Below are positions 46,270-54,636 of a stretch of 64,000 bases of DNA, one piece after another. The notes beneath the pieces were generated by a model. That model was not told the DNA's origin. It worked only from the letters and a program-made list of their open reading frames with translations, and did not search any database. A program made the translations under genes and the position numbers. Source of the DNA: Candidatus Nomurabacteria bacterium (GTDB lineage Bacteria; Patescibacteriota; Minisyncoccia; Phycocordibacterales; UBA10002); NCBI GenBank assembly GCA_943349725.1, contig CALQZP010000001.1, positions 1-64,000 of the forward strand, written 5' to 3'. Each line of letters starts with the position of its first letter. Within the stretch, counting starts at the first letter, position 1.

Positions 46270-46836
46270 ATGAGTGGGCACAATAAGTGGTCGCAGATAA
46301 AACTCAAAAAAGGTAAGACTGACGCGAAAAAGAGCCAGGTGTTTTCAAAGTATGCAAAACTGATTGCGAATGAGGCGCGGGAGGCGAAAGGAAACCGCGA
46401 AGCGCCGGCGCTTCGGACGGCGATTGATCGTGCCCGCAAAGAAAATATGCCCAGCGAGAACATTGAACGCGCCATCAAGAAGGCCACCGAGGGCGGAGGC
46501 GCACTAGAGGCGATTATGTACGAAGGATACGGCCCTGGGGGCGTCGCCCTTCTTATTGAAGTTCTTACCGACAGCAAAAACCGCTCGGCGGGTGAGATAA
46601 AGCACCTCCTCGCTGAAAACGGAGGGAATCTCGCCTCCCCAGGAGCTGCGGTTTGGTCGTTTGAGAAGCTCGACACTAATACACGAATGAGCGCGAATGA
46701 CACGAATAACGCTGAGCGTTGGAGAGCGACGACGACGGTTCCGCTTGAGAATGCCGATATTGAAAAGCTGGAAAAATTGGTTGAGGCGCTAGAGGGAAAC
46801 GAGGATGTGCAGGAAGTGGTCACCAATGCTGAGTAG
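46270..46836 (+). CDS. yebC: YebC/PmpR-family protein, shortened
   Basis: 188 residues against about 240 in the family. Domain 1 is complete: MSGHNKWSQIKLKKGKTDAKKSQVFSKYAKLIANEAR, then NMPSENIERAIKKATEG and YEGYGPGGVALLIEVLTDSKNRSAGEIKHLLAENGGNL. After AVWSFEK the usual domain 2/3 is replaced by LDTNTRMSANDTNNAERWRATTT, encoded by the CGACACTAATACACGAATG-type repeat, and a short tail follows. YebC proteins act as regulators or, as TACO1-like factors, help ribosomes at proline stretches. The missing domain suggests a reduced function. It lies 3 nt after the toxin stop. Confidence 0.85.
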   Translation: MSGHNKWSQIKLKKGKTDAKKSQVFSKYAKLIANEAREAKGNREAPALRTAIDRARKENMPSENIERAIKKATEGGGALEAIMYEGYGPGGVALLIEVLTDSKNRSAGEIKHLLAENGGNLASPGAAVWSFEKLDTNTRMSANDTNNAERWRATTTVPLENADIEKLEKLVEALEGNEDVQEVVTNAE

Positions 46837-46958
46837 CCCCTTAGCTATCTTTCTAAACCTTTTGTAATTCTAAAGAAAACAACGAGCCAGATATCGTATA
46901 ATAAGGCTAAAAATATAGGTATCCTTATGTAATTGGGAATTACTCTTGCTTGAGAAAC

Positions 46959-48422
46959 ATGTATATGGAAAAACAAAAACAATGGGAGCCTCGTGCGCTA
47001 GAATTGCTTAAAAGGAGTCTCGAGCCCCTCCCACAAGAACTTAATGAGATAGACTGGAAGGTTAACTTTTCTGAGAAAGGAAACCGCCCAGCAAAGCATC
47101 TCTCAGCCCTTGCCAATTATTCAGAAGGGGGATTTCTAGTCTTTGGCGTTAGCGACGAAGGGAAAAAGAGGGGTATCGACACAAAGTCATGTAGGGATAT
47201 CGTACAAAAGATAGGAAACCTTGCGAGAGAAGGCCTTGAGCCACCTATAGTTGTTGACACTTCAGTAGTTGAGGTAGGAAAGTCTAATCTTTTGTTTGTC
47301 TTTATAAAAGAATCGGAAACTAAACCTGTACACTTGAGAGGAAACTCTATTTATGAATCCTATACTCGTTCTGCAGGACAAACCAGGAAATTAACAAAAC
47401 AGGAAGTGGCTCGGATGATTTCAAGTTCAACAGGTTTAACATTTGAAACAAAACTTGCTTCAGGTTCCTTGCTAAAAGAAGAGGTGGTAGCAAAACTCGA
47501 CTTTTCTATCTACTTTGACCTGCTGAAGAAACCTTTACCTTCGTCTACAGATTCAATCATTGAAATCCTTTTGGCCGATAAACTAATAAAAAGAGCGAGT
47601 GATGGCTTTTACATAACAAATCTGGGTGCCATTCTTCTTGCGAAAGAACTCGACGACTTTGAAGAATTGAAGAGAAGATCTATCCGACTTATACAGTATC
47701 GGGGAAAAGATAGGCTGGAGAGATTAAAGGAAATAACAGGACATAAAGGTTATGCCGCAGGTTTCGTCAGTCTTATAAATTACATAAATGCACTACTTCC
47801 ATCAAATGAGTTTATAAAAGAATCTCTAAGAAATGAGGTTAAGCTGTATCCTAATCTGTCTCTTCGAGAATTAATTGCAAATGCTCTTATCCACCAAGAT
47901 TTTGAAATTGTAGGTTCGAGCCCTGTAGTTGAAATCTTCGAAGACAGAATTGAGGTTAGAAACCCAGGAAGACCGCTTGTAAGAACTGAACGTTTCTTAG
48001 ATCATCCCCCTCGTTCAAGAAATGAACAACTTGCGTCATTAATGAGACGCTTTGGGATGTGCGAGGAATCCGGAACGGGGATTGATAAGATAGTTTCTCA
48101 GTGTGAAGTGTACCAGCTCCCGGCCCCTAATTTTGTGGTTGAAGATGACCACCTAATTGCAACTCTGTATGCTCCGAGAACATTAACAAAAATGGACCGA
48201 GCCGATAGAATACGGGCGTGTTATTTGCATGCTTGTTTAAGATACGTTTCAAAGGAAGTAGTTACAAACGCTAGTATTCGAACTCGATTTAAGATATCTA
48301 AAACAAACTATCCGCTTGCTTCAAAAATATTATCTGAAACTCTAGAGGCCAAGCTAATAAAACAACGTGATCCCTCAAATAAATCTCGTAAACACGCACA
48401 ATATGTTCCTCATTGGGCGTAA
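46959..48422 (+). CDS. AlbA_2 (Schlafen-type) domain ATP-binding protein
   Basis: About 487 residues (ATG at 46959; TTG three codons earlier also open). N-terminal AlbA_2/SLFN domain: EIDWKVNFSEKGNRPAKHLSALANYSEGGFLVFGVSDEGK, with the NxxGG/G-F-L-V-F-G-V signature, to about 170. Middle wHTH-like, then a GHKL-type ATPase block: SLRELIANALIHQDFEIVGSSPVVEIFEDRIEVRNPGRP and MRRFGMCEESGTGIDKIVSQ. The C-terminus has another helix-turn-helix. Such COG2865 proteins act as transcription regulators, some in phage defence. No partner gene is adjacent, so its role stays open. Confidence 0.85.
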   Translation: MYMEKQKQWEPRALELLKRSLEPLPQELNEIDWKVNFSEKGNRPAKHLSALANYSEGGFLVFGVSDEGKKRGIDTKSCRDIVQKIGNLAREGLEPPIVVDTSVVEVGKSNLLFVFIKESETKPVHLRGNSIYESYTRSAGQTRKLTKQEVARMISSSTGLTFETKLASGSLLKEEVVAKLDFSIYFDLLKKPLPSSTDSIIEILLADKLIKRASDGFYITNLGAILLAKELDDFEELKRRSIRLIQYRGKDRLERLKEITGHKGYAAGFVSLINYINALLPSNEFIKESLRNEVKLYPNLSLRELIANALIHQDFEIVGSSPVVEIFEDRIEVRNPGRPLVRTERFLDHPPRSRNEQLASLMRRFGMCEESGTGIDKIVSQCEVYQLPAPNFVVEDDHLIATLYAPRTLTKMDRADRIRACYLHACLRYVSKEVVTNASIRTRFKISKTNYPLASKILSETLEAKLIKQRDPSNKSRKHAQYVPHWA

Positions 48423-48472
48423 CATTCAATATAAAACAACTAAATTATAAAAAATACTTTAAGAACTAGCGT

Positions 48473-49015
48473 ATGCGCATTATTGCTATTGACCCTGGAT
48501 ACGAGCGTCTTGGTATCGCCGTGGTTGAGAAACTTCCACGGCAGAAGGAGATGCTTTTGTATTCCACTTGTATACGTACACCAAAAACGCTTCCCCACTC
48601 GGCACGCCTTTTGAAAATTGCGGGCAAGGTGCGAGAAGTGATTAGAGAGTACGAGCCGGAGGGATTTGCCATTGAAACACTGTTCTTCGCCACCAACCAC
48701 AAAACCGTGATGCCTGTTGCCGAGGCGCGTGGTGCGGTGCTTGTGGAGGCGGCAAGGGCAGGACTTCCCGTCTACGAATACACACCCCTTCAGATAAAGA
48801 TGGCGGTTACCGGCTACGGCAAAAGCGACAAAACCCAGGTCACCGAAATGGTGAAGAAGCTTATTGCAATGCCTTCAGAAAAATCCCTCCCCCTCGAAGA
48901 CTCGGGTACTCCCTTTACAAAAGGGAGAATACGCCTGGACGATGAGTATGACGCAATTGCGGTGGGACTGACCTGCCTGGCATCACAGAAATGGAACAGG
49001 GACCATGAAATATGA
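48473..49015 (+). CDS. ruvC: Crossover junction endonuclease RuvC
   Basis: 180 residues. Catalytic Asp in IIAIDPGYERLGIAV at the N-terminus, Glu in EGFAIETLFFATNHKT, then AEARGAVLVEAARAGLPVYEYTPLQIKMAVTGYGKSDKTQV and the C-terminal Asp pair in DDEYDAIAVGLTCLA. Twenty or so residues (KSLPLEDSGTPFTKGRIRL) before the last motif are encoded by a palindromic repeat and enlarge a surface loop. RuvC resolves Holliday junctions in complex with RuvAB. Divergence of the AlbA_2 gene and lack of a terminator suggest read-through from upstream. Confidence 0.93.
   Translation: MRIIAIDPGYERLGIAVVEKLPRQKEMLLYSTCIRTPKTLPHSARLLKIAGKVREVIREYEPEGFAIETLFFATNHKTVMPVAEARGAVLVEAARAGLPVYEYTPLQIKMAVTGYGKSDKTQVTEMVKKLIAMPSEKSLPLEDSGTPFTKGRIRLDDEYDAIAVGLTCLASQKWNRDHEI
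48876..48932 (+). repeat. Palindromic element in frame within ruvC
   Basis: AAAATCCCTCCCCCTCGAAG...ACTCGGGTA then CTCCCTTTACAAAAGGGAG and AATA. It is the inverse complement of the island-1 unit at 13921..13973 (CTCC-hairpin, GCCGAGTCTCTCGAGG, GGAGG, ATTTTT). Confidence 0.8.
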
Positions 49016-49024
49016 ACTACTGGC

Positions 49025-49069
49025 TCCCCGCCTCCGCGGGGATGACACCGCTGTCCACAGGCGGTGTCA
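49025..49069. terminator. Double hairpin after ruvC
   Basis: CCCCGCCTCCGCGGGG followed by TGACACCGC-TGTCCACAG-GCGGTGTCA, directly behind the ruvC stop. The first hairpin recalls the TGTCATTCC/GGGGATGACA repeat family. Confidence 0.65.
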
Positions 49070-49131
49070 CTTGCAAAAATCTGATGGTATTGATACATTC
49101 GGAGCGTTAACAATTAGAATTCGTACAACGT

Positions 49132-49245
49132 ATGGAAGAAGATGTCGTAAATCCGGTCCCTCCCGTAGAAGGAGAAGAGGGGGATGACAAAGAAGTTGAC
49201 CCCGATATGCTTGAGGACACGTTTGATGATGTGGACCCGCTCTAA
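49132..49245 (+). CDS. Tiny acidic protein
   Basis: 37 residues, MEEDVVNPVPPVEGEEGDDK and a tail ending in DTFDDVDPL; 16 Asp or Glu. Clean ATG-to-TAA frame followed at once by a terminator. Its compositional pattern and C-terminal D-D-V-D-P-L resemble small acidic proteins often predicted in Parcubacteria, but I cannot name a function. It is too short to be statistically safe; the strand-specific terminator is the best support. Confidence 0.5.
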   Translation: MEEDVVNPVPPVEGEEGDDKEVDPDMLEDTFDDVDPL

Positions 49246-49277
49246 CTCTCCGTTGCTAAGGTTACGGAAAGACGAGC

Positions 49278-49303
49278 GTACCAAAACCACCCTCTCGGGT
49301 GGT
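49278..49303 (+). terminator. Terminator between converging genes
   Basis: AAAACCACCC-TCTC-GGGTGGTTTTT; ends the acidic-protein transcript and, reversed, tyrS. Confidence 0.8.
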
Positions 49304-49309
49304 TTTTGG

Positions 49310-50524
49310 TTACTTGATTTCAATAAATCGGTGCTTGCCGATACGGTACTTTCCTGGAGGAGCCGACTTAAGAAAATCTTCACCTACTTTGGTGTCGGTA
49401 TCAAGATTGGTGACCGCTCCTTCTCCGATAAGCCGGCGGAGGTCTGTTTTTGAGGAAATAATACCTTTTTCAATAAGTACCTCCGCGGTTTCCCTACCCG
49501 ACAGCGAAATAGATACAAACTCTTGTGGCTTCCCTTCCGAAAACGTGGCGTCAAAATCTTTTCTCGCCTGCACCGCTTTTTCCTTGCCGTGAATGAGTGC
49601 GGTAATTTCTTCGGCAAGCTGTAGTTTCAGGTTCTTAGGATTCTCACCTCGTTCAAGAGCGGACTTAACCGTTTCTATTTCGGACTGTGCGACGCGGGTA
49701 CAGAGTTCAAACCCAAGCAGTATCTGTCCGTCAGGCCAGCTCATCACCTTCCCGAAGACGTCGGTAGGGGTGTCGGACAGCGCCACCATATTTCCCTCTG
49801 TCTTCCCCATCTTCTTTCCGCTGGGGTCTGCGAGAAGTTTCATCGCGACGACAAACTTCTCACGCTTTTGCAAAGACTTAACGAGGTCGCGCCCGACGAG
49901 CATATTGAACGTCTGGTCATTGCCTCCGACTTCGCCATCAACCTCCATAGCAACCGAATCGTATCCCTGCAGTATCGGGTACATAAGCTCATTCATATAT
50001 AAGTCTTTTCCCTCTTCAATCCGTTTTTGAAACATATCCCTTTTTACGATTTGGGAGTGAGTAACATGAGAAAGTATCTTTATTACATCCGTCAAAGAAA
50101 GCTTCCCAAGCCAAGAGGCGTTATAAAGAAGTTTTGCGGGGTTTGACCCACTAAAATTGAGAACCTTCGACACCTGATCCTTGTACCACCTCGCGTTCTT
50201 CAAAACTTGCTCGTGAGTTAGCGGTACTCGTGCCGTCATCTTATCGGGGTCACCAATGGTCGCCGTAAAATCACCAATAAGAAGAACAACTTCATGTCCG
50301 AGTTCTTGAAATTGACGGAGCTTGAGAAGTGGAATCATATGTCCGATGTGGAGCGTCGGTCCCGTCGGGTCTATCCCGAGAAAGAACTTAAGGCGCTTCC
50401 CGCCCACAAGTGCTTTCTCAAGAAACTCTTCATTGGGAAATACACGTTCCACTCCGCGGGTAAGAAATTCGCGGATTTTGGCAGGGTCGTTACTCACTAT
50501 CTGGTTTTTCCTGAAAAATGACAT
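49310..50524 (-). CDS. tyrS: Tyrosyl-tRNA synthetase
   Basis: 404 residues. Class I aaRS signature: GIDPTGPTLHIGHMIPLLKLRQFQELGH (HIGH), the Tyr-binding ILQGYDSVAMEVDGEVGGNDQTFN segment, and KKMGKTEGN as the KMSKS equivalent. The C-terminal S4-like domain (about 340-404, ISSKTDLRRLIGEGAVTNLDT) binds the tRNA variable arm. It charges tRNA-Tyr. The subtype resembles TyrRS with the compact S4 tail. Confidence 0.95.
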   Translation of the reverse strand: MSFFRKNQIVSNDPAKIREFLTRGVERVFPNEEFLEKALVGGKRLKFFLGIDPTGPTLHIGHMIPLLKLRQFQELGHEVVLLIGDFTATIGDPDKMTARVPLTHEQVLKNARWYKDQVSKVLNFSGSNPAKLLYNASWLGKLSLTDVIKILSHVTHSQIVKRDMFQKRIEEGKDLYMNELMYPILQGYDSVAMEVDGEVGGNDQTFNMLVGRDLVKSLQKREKFVVAMKLLADPSGKKMGKTEGNMVALSDTPTDVFGKVMSWPDGQILLGFELCTRVAQSEIETVKSALERGENPKNLKLQLAEEITALIHGKEKAVQARKDFDATFSEGKPQEFVSISLSGRETAEVLIEKGIISSKTDLRRLIGEGAVTNLDTDTKVGEDFLKSAPPGKYRIGKHRFIEIK

Positions 50525-50539
50525 AGCCTAACGGTACCA

Positions 50540-50640
50540 CACCTTACGTGAATAATGAATTAAGAATTCAGAATTAAGGGAAAGAAATTAAACTGGCCTC
50601 TTCCTTACTTCATAATTCATACTTCATAATTCTTTCTCTT
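50540..50640. repeat. AATTAAG/TTCATAATTC inverted-repeat spacer
   Basis: GAATAATGAATTAAGAATTC on the left and TTCATAATTCATACTTCATA on the right, forming an imperfect stem between divergent tyrS and the PBP gene. Confidence 0.55.
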
Positions 50641-50656
50641 GTGTTACTATCTTCCC

Positions 50657-53176
50657 ATGTCGCGCCTCAAGAAACACCGACATCTCATTAGAAACCTCCT
50701 TCTCCTTGGCCTTTCGGTTGGTCTTTTTACCACGGGGGTGCTCACCCTCTGGGTATCTTCCTGGAAGCTTCCCGACCTTGCGGAGTTTGATAATCGAAAA
50801 GTGAGTGAGTCCACAAAAATATACGACCGTACCGGGGAAATTGTCCTGTATGACCTTCACAAAGGAGCCCAGCGCACTATTGTCCCCTACAACGAAATAT
50901 CGCTCAATGTTAAAAACGCGACGGTCGCTATTGAGGACAGTGAGTTTTGGCAACACAACGGCATCCGAGTTAAAGCGATTGTGCGCGCCGTATTCTCAAA
51001 CCTCTTTGCAGGGAACCTCCTCGGAGGACAGGGTGGCTCCACGATCACACAGCAAGTTGTCAAAAACTCGCTCCTAACCAACGAAAAAAAGATTTCTAGA
51101 AAACTCAAAGAGTGGGTACTTGCAATTCGTCTTGAAAAGACGATGAACAAAGAGACGATTCTCTCACTCTATCTCAATGAGATTCCCTATGGAGGAACTC
51201 TTTACGGTATTGAGGAGGCATCGCAGGCTTTCTTGGGTAAAAGCTCACACGACCTTTCTATTGCCGAGGCGGCTTATATGTCGGCTCTTCCTAATGCTCC
51301 GACGTATTATTCACCGTACGGCAACCACAGAGACAAGCTTGAAGAACGCAAGAACGTGGTGCTCCGTAGAATGGAAGAAGTAGGCTTTATCACAAAAGCA
51401 GAGCACGAAAAGGCGAAAAAAGAAGTGGTCACTTTTAAACCAAATACTGAAACAGGTATCCTTGCTCCTCATTTTGTTATCTATATTCGGCAGTACCTTG
51501 AAGAAAAGTACGGCCGTGAGGCCCTTGAGGAACAAGGGCTCAAGGTGATTACCACGCTTGACTACGACCTACAAAGAGTAGCAGAGGAGATTGTAAAGAA
51601 ATACGCGCTGGAGAACAAGAAAAAGTTTGACGCGGAAAACGCTTCGCTTTCCGCGATTGACCCAAAAACTGGACAGATTCTGGTTATGGTGGGTTCTCGT
51701 GATTATTTTGACAAAGAGATTGAGGGAAATTTTAACGCGACCATTGCCTATCGCCAGCCGGGTTCGTCTTTTAAACCGTTCGTCTACGCGGCGGCCATTG
51801 CGAAGGGATACACCCCAGAAACGGTGGTGTTTGACCTCCCCACCGAGTTTTCCACCGAGTGCAACCCCGACGGCCTCCCGAAGGTTCCCGAAAATGCCGA
51901 CAAGTGCTACAAGCCGGGAAACTATGACGACAAATACCGCGGGCCGATGACCTTCCGCACGGCCTTGGCCCAATCGGTGAATGTACCTGCCATTCAGGTC
52001 CTCTACCTTGCGGGAATCAAAGAATCTTTGCGTCTTGCCAAAGATATGGGACTCACCACACTCAAAGACCCTGACCGCTATGGACTTACCCTGGTGCTCG
52101 GTGGTGGCGAGGTAAAGCTTCTTGAGCTCACCGGGGCTTATGCGACCTTTGCCACAGAGGGTGTTCGTCGAGAGCCGAAGGGTATCCTTCGCATTGAGGA
52201 CAAAAACGGCAATGTACTCGAAGAATGGCGCGATGAGCCCGAGCAGATTTTGAATAGAGAAACAGCGCTTACCATAAGCGACATGCTTTCGGACAATACG
52301 GCGAGGACTCCCGCCTTTGGCGCAATCTCCCCGCTCTATTTCCCAGGGCGAGATGTCGCCGTGAAAACGGGAACCACCAATGATTTCCGTGACGCATGGA
52401 TCGTTGGCTATACTCCCAACCTGTCGGTTGGAGCATGGGCTGGCAACAATGACAACCGCCCGATGAACAAAGTGGCTGCCTACATCGTCGCCCCCTTATG
52501 GAATGCGTTTATGCAGGAGGCACTCAAACGCTTTCCTGTGGAATCATTTGAAAAACCTGCCGAAACCGACACTTCTTCTCTCCCGCCCATACTCCGCGGT
52601 ATCTGGCAGGGAAATAAGACCTACTTCATAGACAAACTCTCGGGAAAGCGAGCGACCGAATTCACTCCGTTAGAGTTTAGGGAAGAGAAAGCGATTAGAG
52701 AGGTGCATTCTTTGCTCTACTCCGTTGATAAAAATAATCCGACTGTTCCTCGGGTGACGGCACCACAGACTGACTCCCAATATGAGTACTGGGAATACGC
52801 GGTTCGTAAGTGGGCGGGAGAACAAGGCCTTACCGACGAAACCGAAGACTCCGTCTCCAATGCGACCGATGACATTCACCGACCGGAATTTTCTCCCGTT
52901 ATTCTGGTAACCAATCCCGTAGCGGGCTCGGTTCTTTCCGAAAAGGAAACGCTGGTTCTTCGCGCGACCATTACCGCGCGTTTCCCGATAGCGCAGGTAC
53001 ACTTCTTCATCAATAACTCTTTTATGGGGTCAAGCAAAAAAGCCCCGTGGCAGATTTCACTCTCACCTTCAGATCTTGAATCGATACTCTCCTCAGAAAA
53101 CGACCTCTCGGTCGTGGCGTATGATGTGTTTCAAAACAAAGGACAGGTTTCGATCACCTTCAGTACAACCGACTGA
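50657..53176 (+). CDS. Bifunctional penicillin-binding protein 1A
   Basis: 839 residues. N-terminal basic segment and TM helix (about 13-36), GT51 transglycosylase domain with EDSEFWQHNGIRVKAIVRA (catalytic Glu) and GGSTITQQVVKNSLL, then the transpeptidase with S-x-x-K in RQPGSSFKPFVYAA, S-V-N in ALAQSVNVPA and KTGTTNDFRDAW. A C-terminal Ig-like beta domain (about 755-839, SPVILVTNPVAGSVLSEKETLVLRA) may anchor substrate. It builds peptidoglycan outside the membrane. Start set by TACTAT 6 nt before the ATG (leaderless). Confidence 0.95.
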   Translation: MSRLKKHRHLIRNLLLLGLSVGLFTTGVLTLWVSSWKLPDLAEFDNRKVSESTKIYDRTGEIVLYDLHKGAQRTIVPYNEISLNVKNATVAIEDSEFWQHNGIRVKAIVRAVFSNLFAGNLLGGQGGSTITQQVVKNSLLTNEKKISRKLKEWVLAIRLEKTMNKETILSLYLNEIPYGGTLYGIEEASQAFLGKSSHDLSIAEAAYMSALPNAPTYYSPYGNHRDKLEERKNVVLRRMEEVGFITKAEHEKAKKEVVTFKPNTETGILAPHFVIYIRQYLEEKYGREALEEQGLKVITTLDYDLQRVAEEIVKKYALENKKKFDAENASLSAIDPKTGQILVMVGSRDYFDKEIEGNFNATIAYRQPGSSFKPFVYAAAIAKGYTPETVVFDLPTEFSTECNPDGLPKVPENADKCYKPGNYDDKYRGPMTFRTALAQSVNVPAIQVLYLAGIKESLRLAKDMGLTTLKDPDRYGLTLVLGGGEVKLLELTGAYATFATEGVRREPKGILRIEDKNGNVLEEWRDEPEQILNRETALTISDMLSDNTARTPAFGAISPLYFPGRDVAVKTGTTNDFRDAWIVGYTPNLSVGAWAGNNDNRPMNKVAAYIVAPLWNAFMQEALKRFPVESFEKPAETDTSSLPPILRGIWQGNKTYFIDKLSGKRATEFTPLEFREEKAIREVHSLLYSVDKNNPTVPRVTAPQTDSQYEYWEYAVRKWAGEQGLTDETEDSVSNATDDIHRPEFSPVILVTNPVAGSVLSEKETLVLRATITARFPIAQVHFFINNSFMGSSKKAPWQISLSPSDLESILSSENDLSVVAYDVFQNKGQVSITFSTTD

Positions 53177-53190
53177 ATGAGAAGCTGGAC

Positions 53191-53246
53191 CCCGTATCCA
53201 AGGTACGGGGCGCGAAGGATATAGTCGCTTTGCTCCTTATCCTTCA
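53191..53246. terminator. Terminators between PBP1A and dnaN
   Basis: CCCCGTA-TCCAAGG-TACGGGG and GAAGGAT...ATCCTTC stems, serving the two converging genes. Confidence 0.7.
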
Positions 53247-54344
53247 GCGGTTCATCGGCATCACGAGGTATAGAAAACTTGTCTCCCCCACTCCAGAGAT
53301 GAGCAGTGGTTTGTTTTCTCCGCTAAACTTAAACGCTACACTATCTGCGGAAAGAGCATTCAAACAGTCAGCTATGTACCGGTGGTTAAAATTACCCTGA
53401 AGTGGCTCCCCTGTAAGCGCAGAAGAAACCGAGGCACTACTTTCTCCGAGTTCCCCGCTCTTAGCGGAAAGCTCAAACAGCTTCTTCTTAGGCTCAAGGC
53501 TCACGTGTAGCTGATTAAAACGGTCAGAAAAGAGCGTAGTGAGCTTAAGTGAGGAAATAAGGTCTTCCTTGAGGACAACGGCCTCTGTGGCGAACGTTTT
53601 AGGCATAATCTGCCGATAGTCTGGAAAAGAACCTTCTACAAGCCTTGAGGTGGCAAGAAGTCCATCACCTTCAAGTGAAAGCTGTCCTTTACCAATAGAA
53701 AGCTTCACTTCGTCCTTTTCCTCTTCAAGAATACGAATAAGTTCGGTTACGTTTTTGATAGGGACCAAAACAGGCTGAAATGACGTGGCTGTCTTTTTGA
53801 AAGGCACCTTCTTCTCCGCAAGTCTAAATGAGTCCGTCGCTACAAACACAATATCCTCTCCATCTTGATAAAGATACACACTTGAAAGCTCCGGTTTAAG
53901 GTTCCCCACAGCTCCAGCGTAATAAACAGACTTAAATCCTTTAAGCAGAAACTCTGGAGTGAAGGAGAACGTAGAGCCTTCGGCCTTCGGAATGGTCGGA
54001 AAATCATCACTCGCTGTACCGTTAATCGTCGCTTTTGCTCCACTAGAAGAAATAGTCAATTTACCATTTGTTACTTCTAGCGACACACTTTTCACATTAC
54101 CCAAGTTTGAAATAAAAGAAGAGAGAACTCCAGCAGGAACTGCTATTTCTCCTTCTTTTTCAACCTTAACAGGAATTTTATACTCAACTCCCATCTCAAG
54201 ATTGGTCGCCCTCACCGTAAGAAAACCTCCTTTCGTAATAAGGAGAATATTAGAAAGAATAGGGAGAGAAAGATGTTTAGAAGCAAGACGGCTTGCCTTT
54301 CCTACAACTATTTGTAATTTATCTTTTATAACTTCAATCTTCAT
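53244..54344 (-). CDS. dnaN: DNA polymerase III beta sliding clamp
   Basis: 366 residues, three repeated clamp domains. N-terminal MKIEVIKDKLQIVVGKASRL, domain 1 SKHLSLPILSNILL, YYAGAVGNLKPELSSVYLY in domain 2, the SRLVEGSFPDYRQIMP hinge and the C-terminal VMPMNR tail of beta clamps. It forms the ring that keeps polymerase III on DNA; holA at 25754 loads it. Downstream of dnaA in the classical dnaA-dnaN order. TATAAT lies 10 nt before the ATG. Confidence 0.96.
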   Translation of the reverse strand: MKIEVIKDKLQIVVGKASRLASKHLSLPILSNILLITKGGFLTVRATNLEMGVEYKIPVKVEKEGEIAVPAGVLSSFISNLGNVKSVSLEVTNGKLTISSSGAKATINGTASDDFPTIPKAEGSTFSFTPEFLLKGFKSVYYAGAVGNLKPELSSVYLYQDGEDIVFVATDSFRLAEKKVPFKKTATSFQPVLVPIKNVTELIRILEEEKDEVKLSIGKGQLSLEGDGLLATSRLVEGSFPDYRQIMPKTFATEAVVLKEDLISSLKLTTLFSDRFNQLHVSLEPKKKLFELSAKSGELGESSASVSSALTGEPLQGNFNHRYIADCLNALSADSVAFKFSGENKPLLISGVGETSFLYLVMPMNR

Positions 54345-54636
54345 TTTGTTTTTTATTATACTAATTCAATTTAGTTATCCACATTTTTCCACCTCTCTTT
54401 CTTTAATAGATATTTTTAAAATAAAGAAGTAGTTATTATTAAGAGTTCTGTGTATAAGTGGATAACTTTTTATACCCTTTCTTGTAGCTCTATTTCAACC
54501 CCTCAGGTAACTTTTATTCTGTGCATAATTCATTTTTTCTGGTGGTATCCCCCAAAAACATTTTCAGATTTTAATTTTATCCACAGGTTTTCCTTTTGTT
54601 GTCCCACTGTTTTCCACAGAGTTCCTCACAGAATAA
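54345..54636. other. oriC: Putative oriC between dnaA and dnaN
   Basis: AT-rich spacer with DnaA-box 9-mers: TTATCCACA at 54375-54383 and 54577-54585, TTATCCACT on the minus strand at 54457-54465, TTTTCCACA at 54610-54618. A TTTTTAAAATAAAG-type AT block (54410-54425) could be the unwinding element. Location between dnaA and dnaN is where many bacteria place the origin. Confidence 0.75.
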
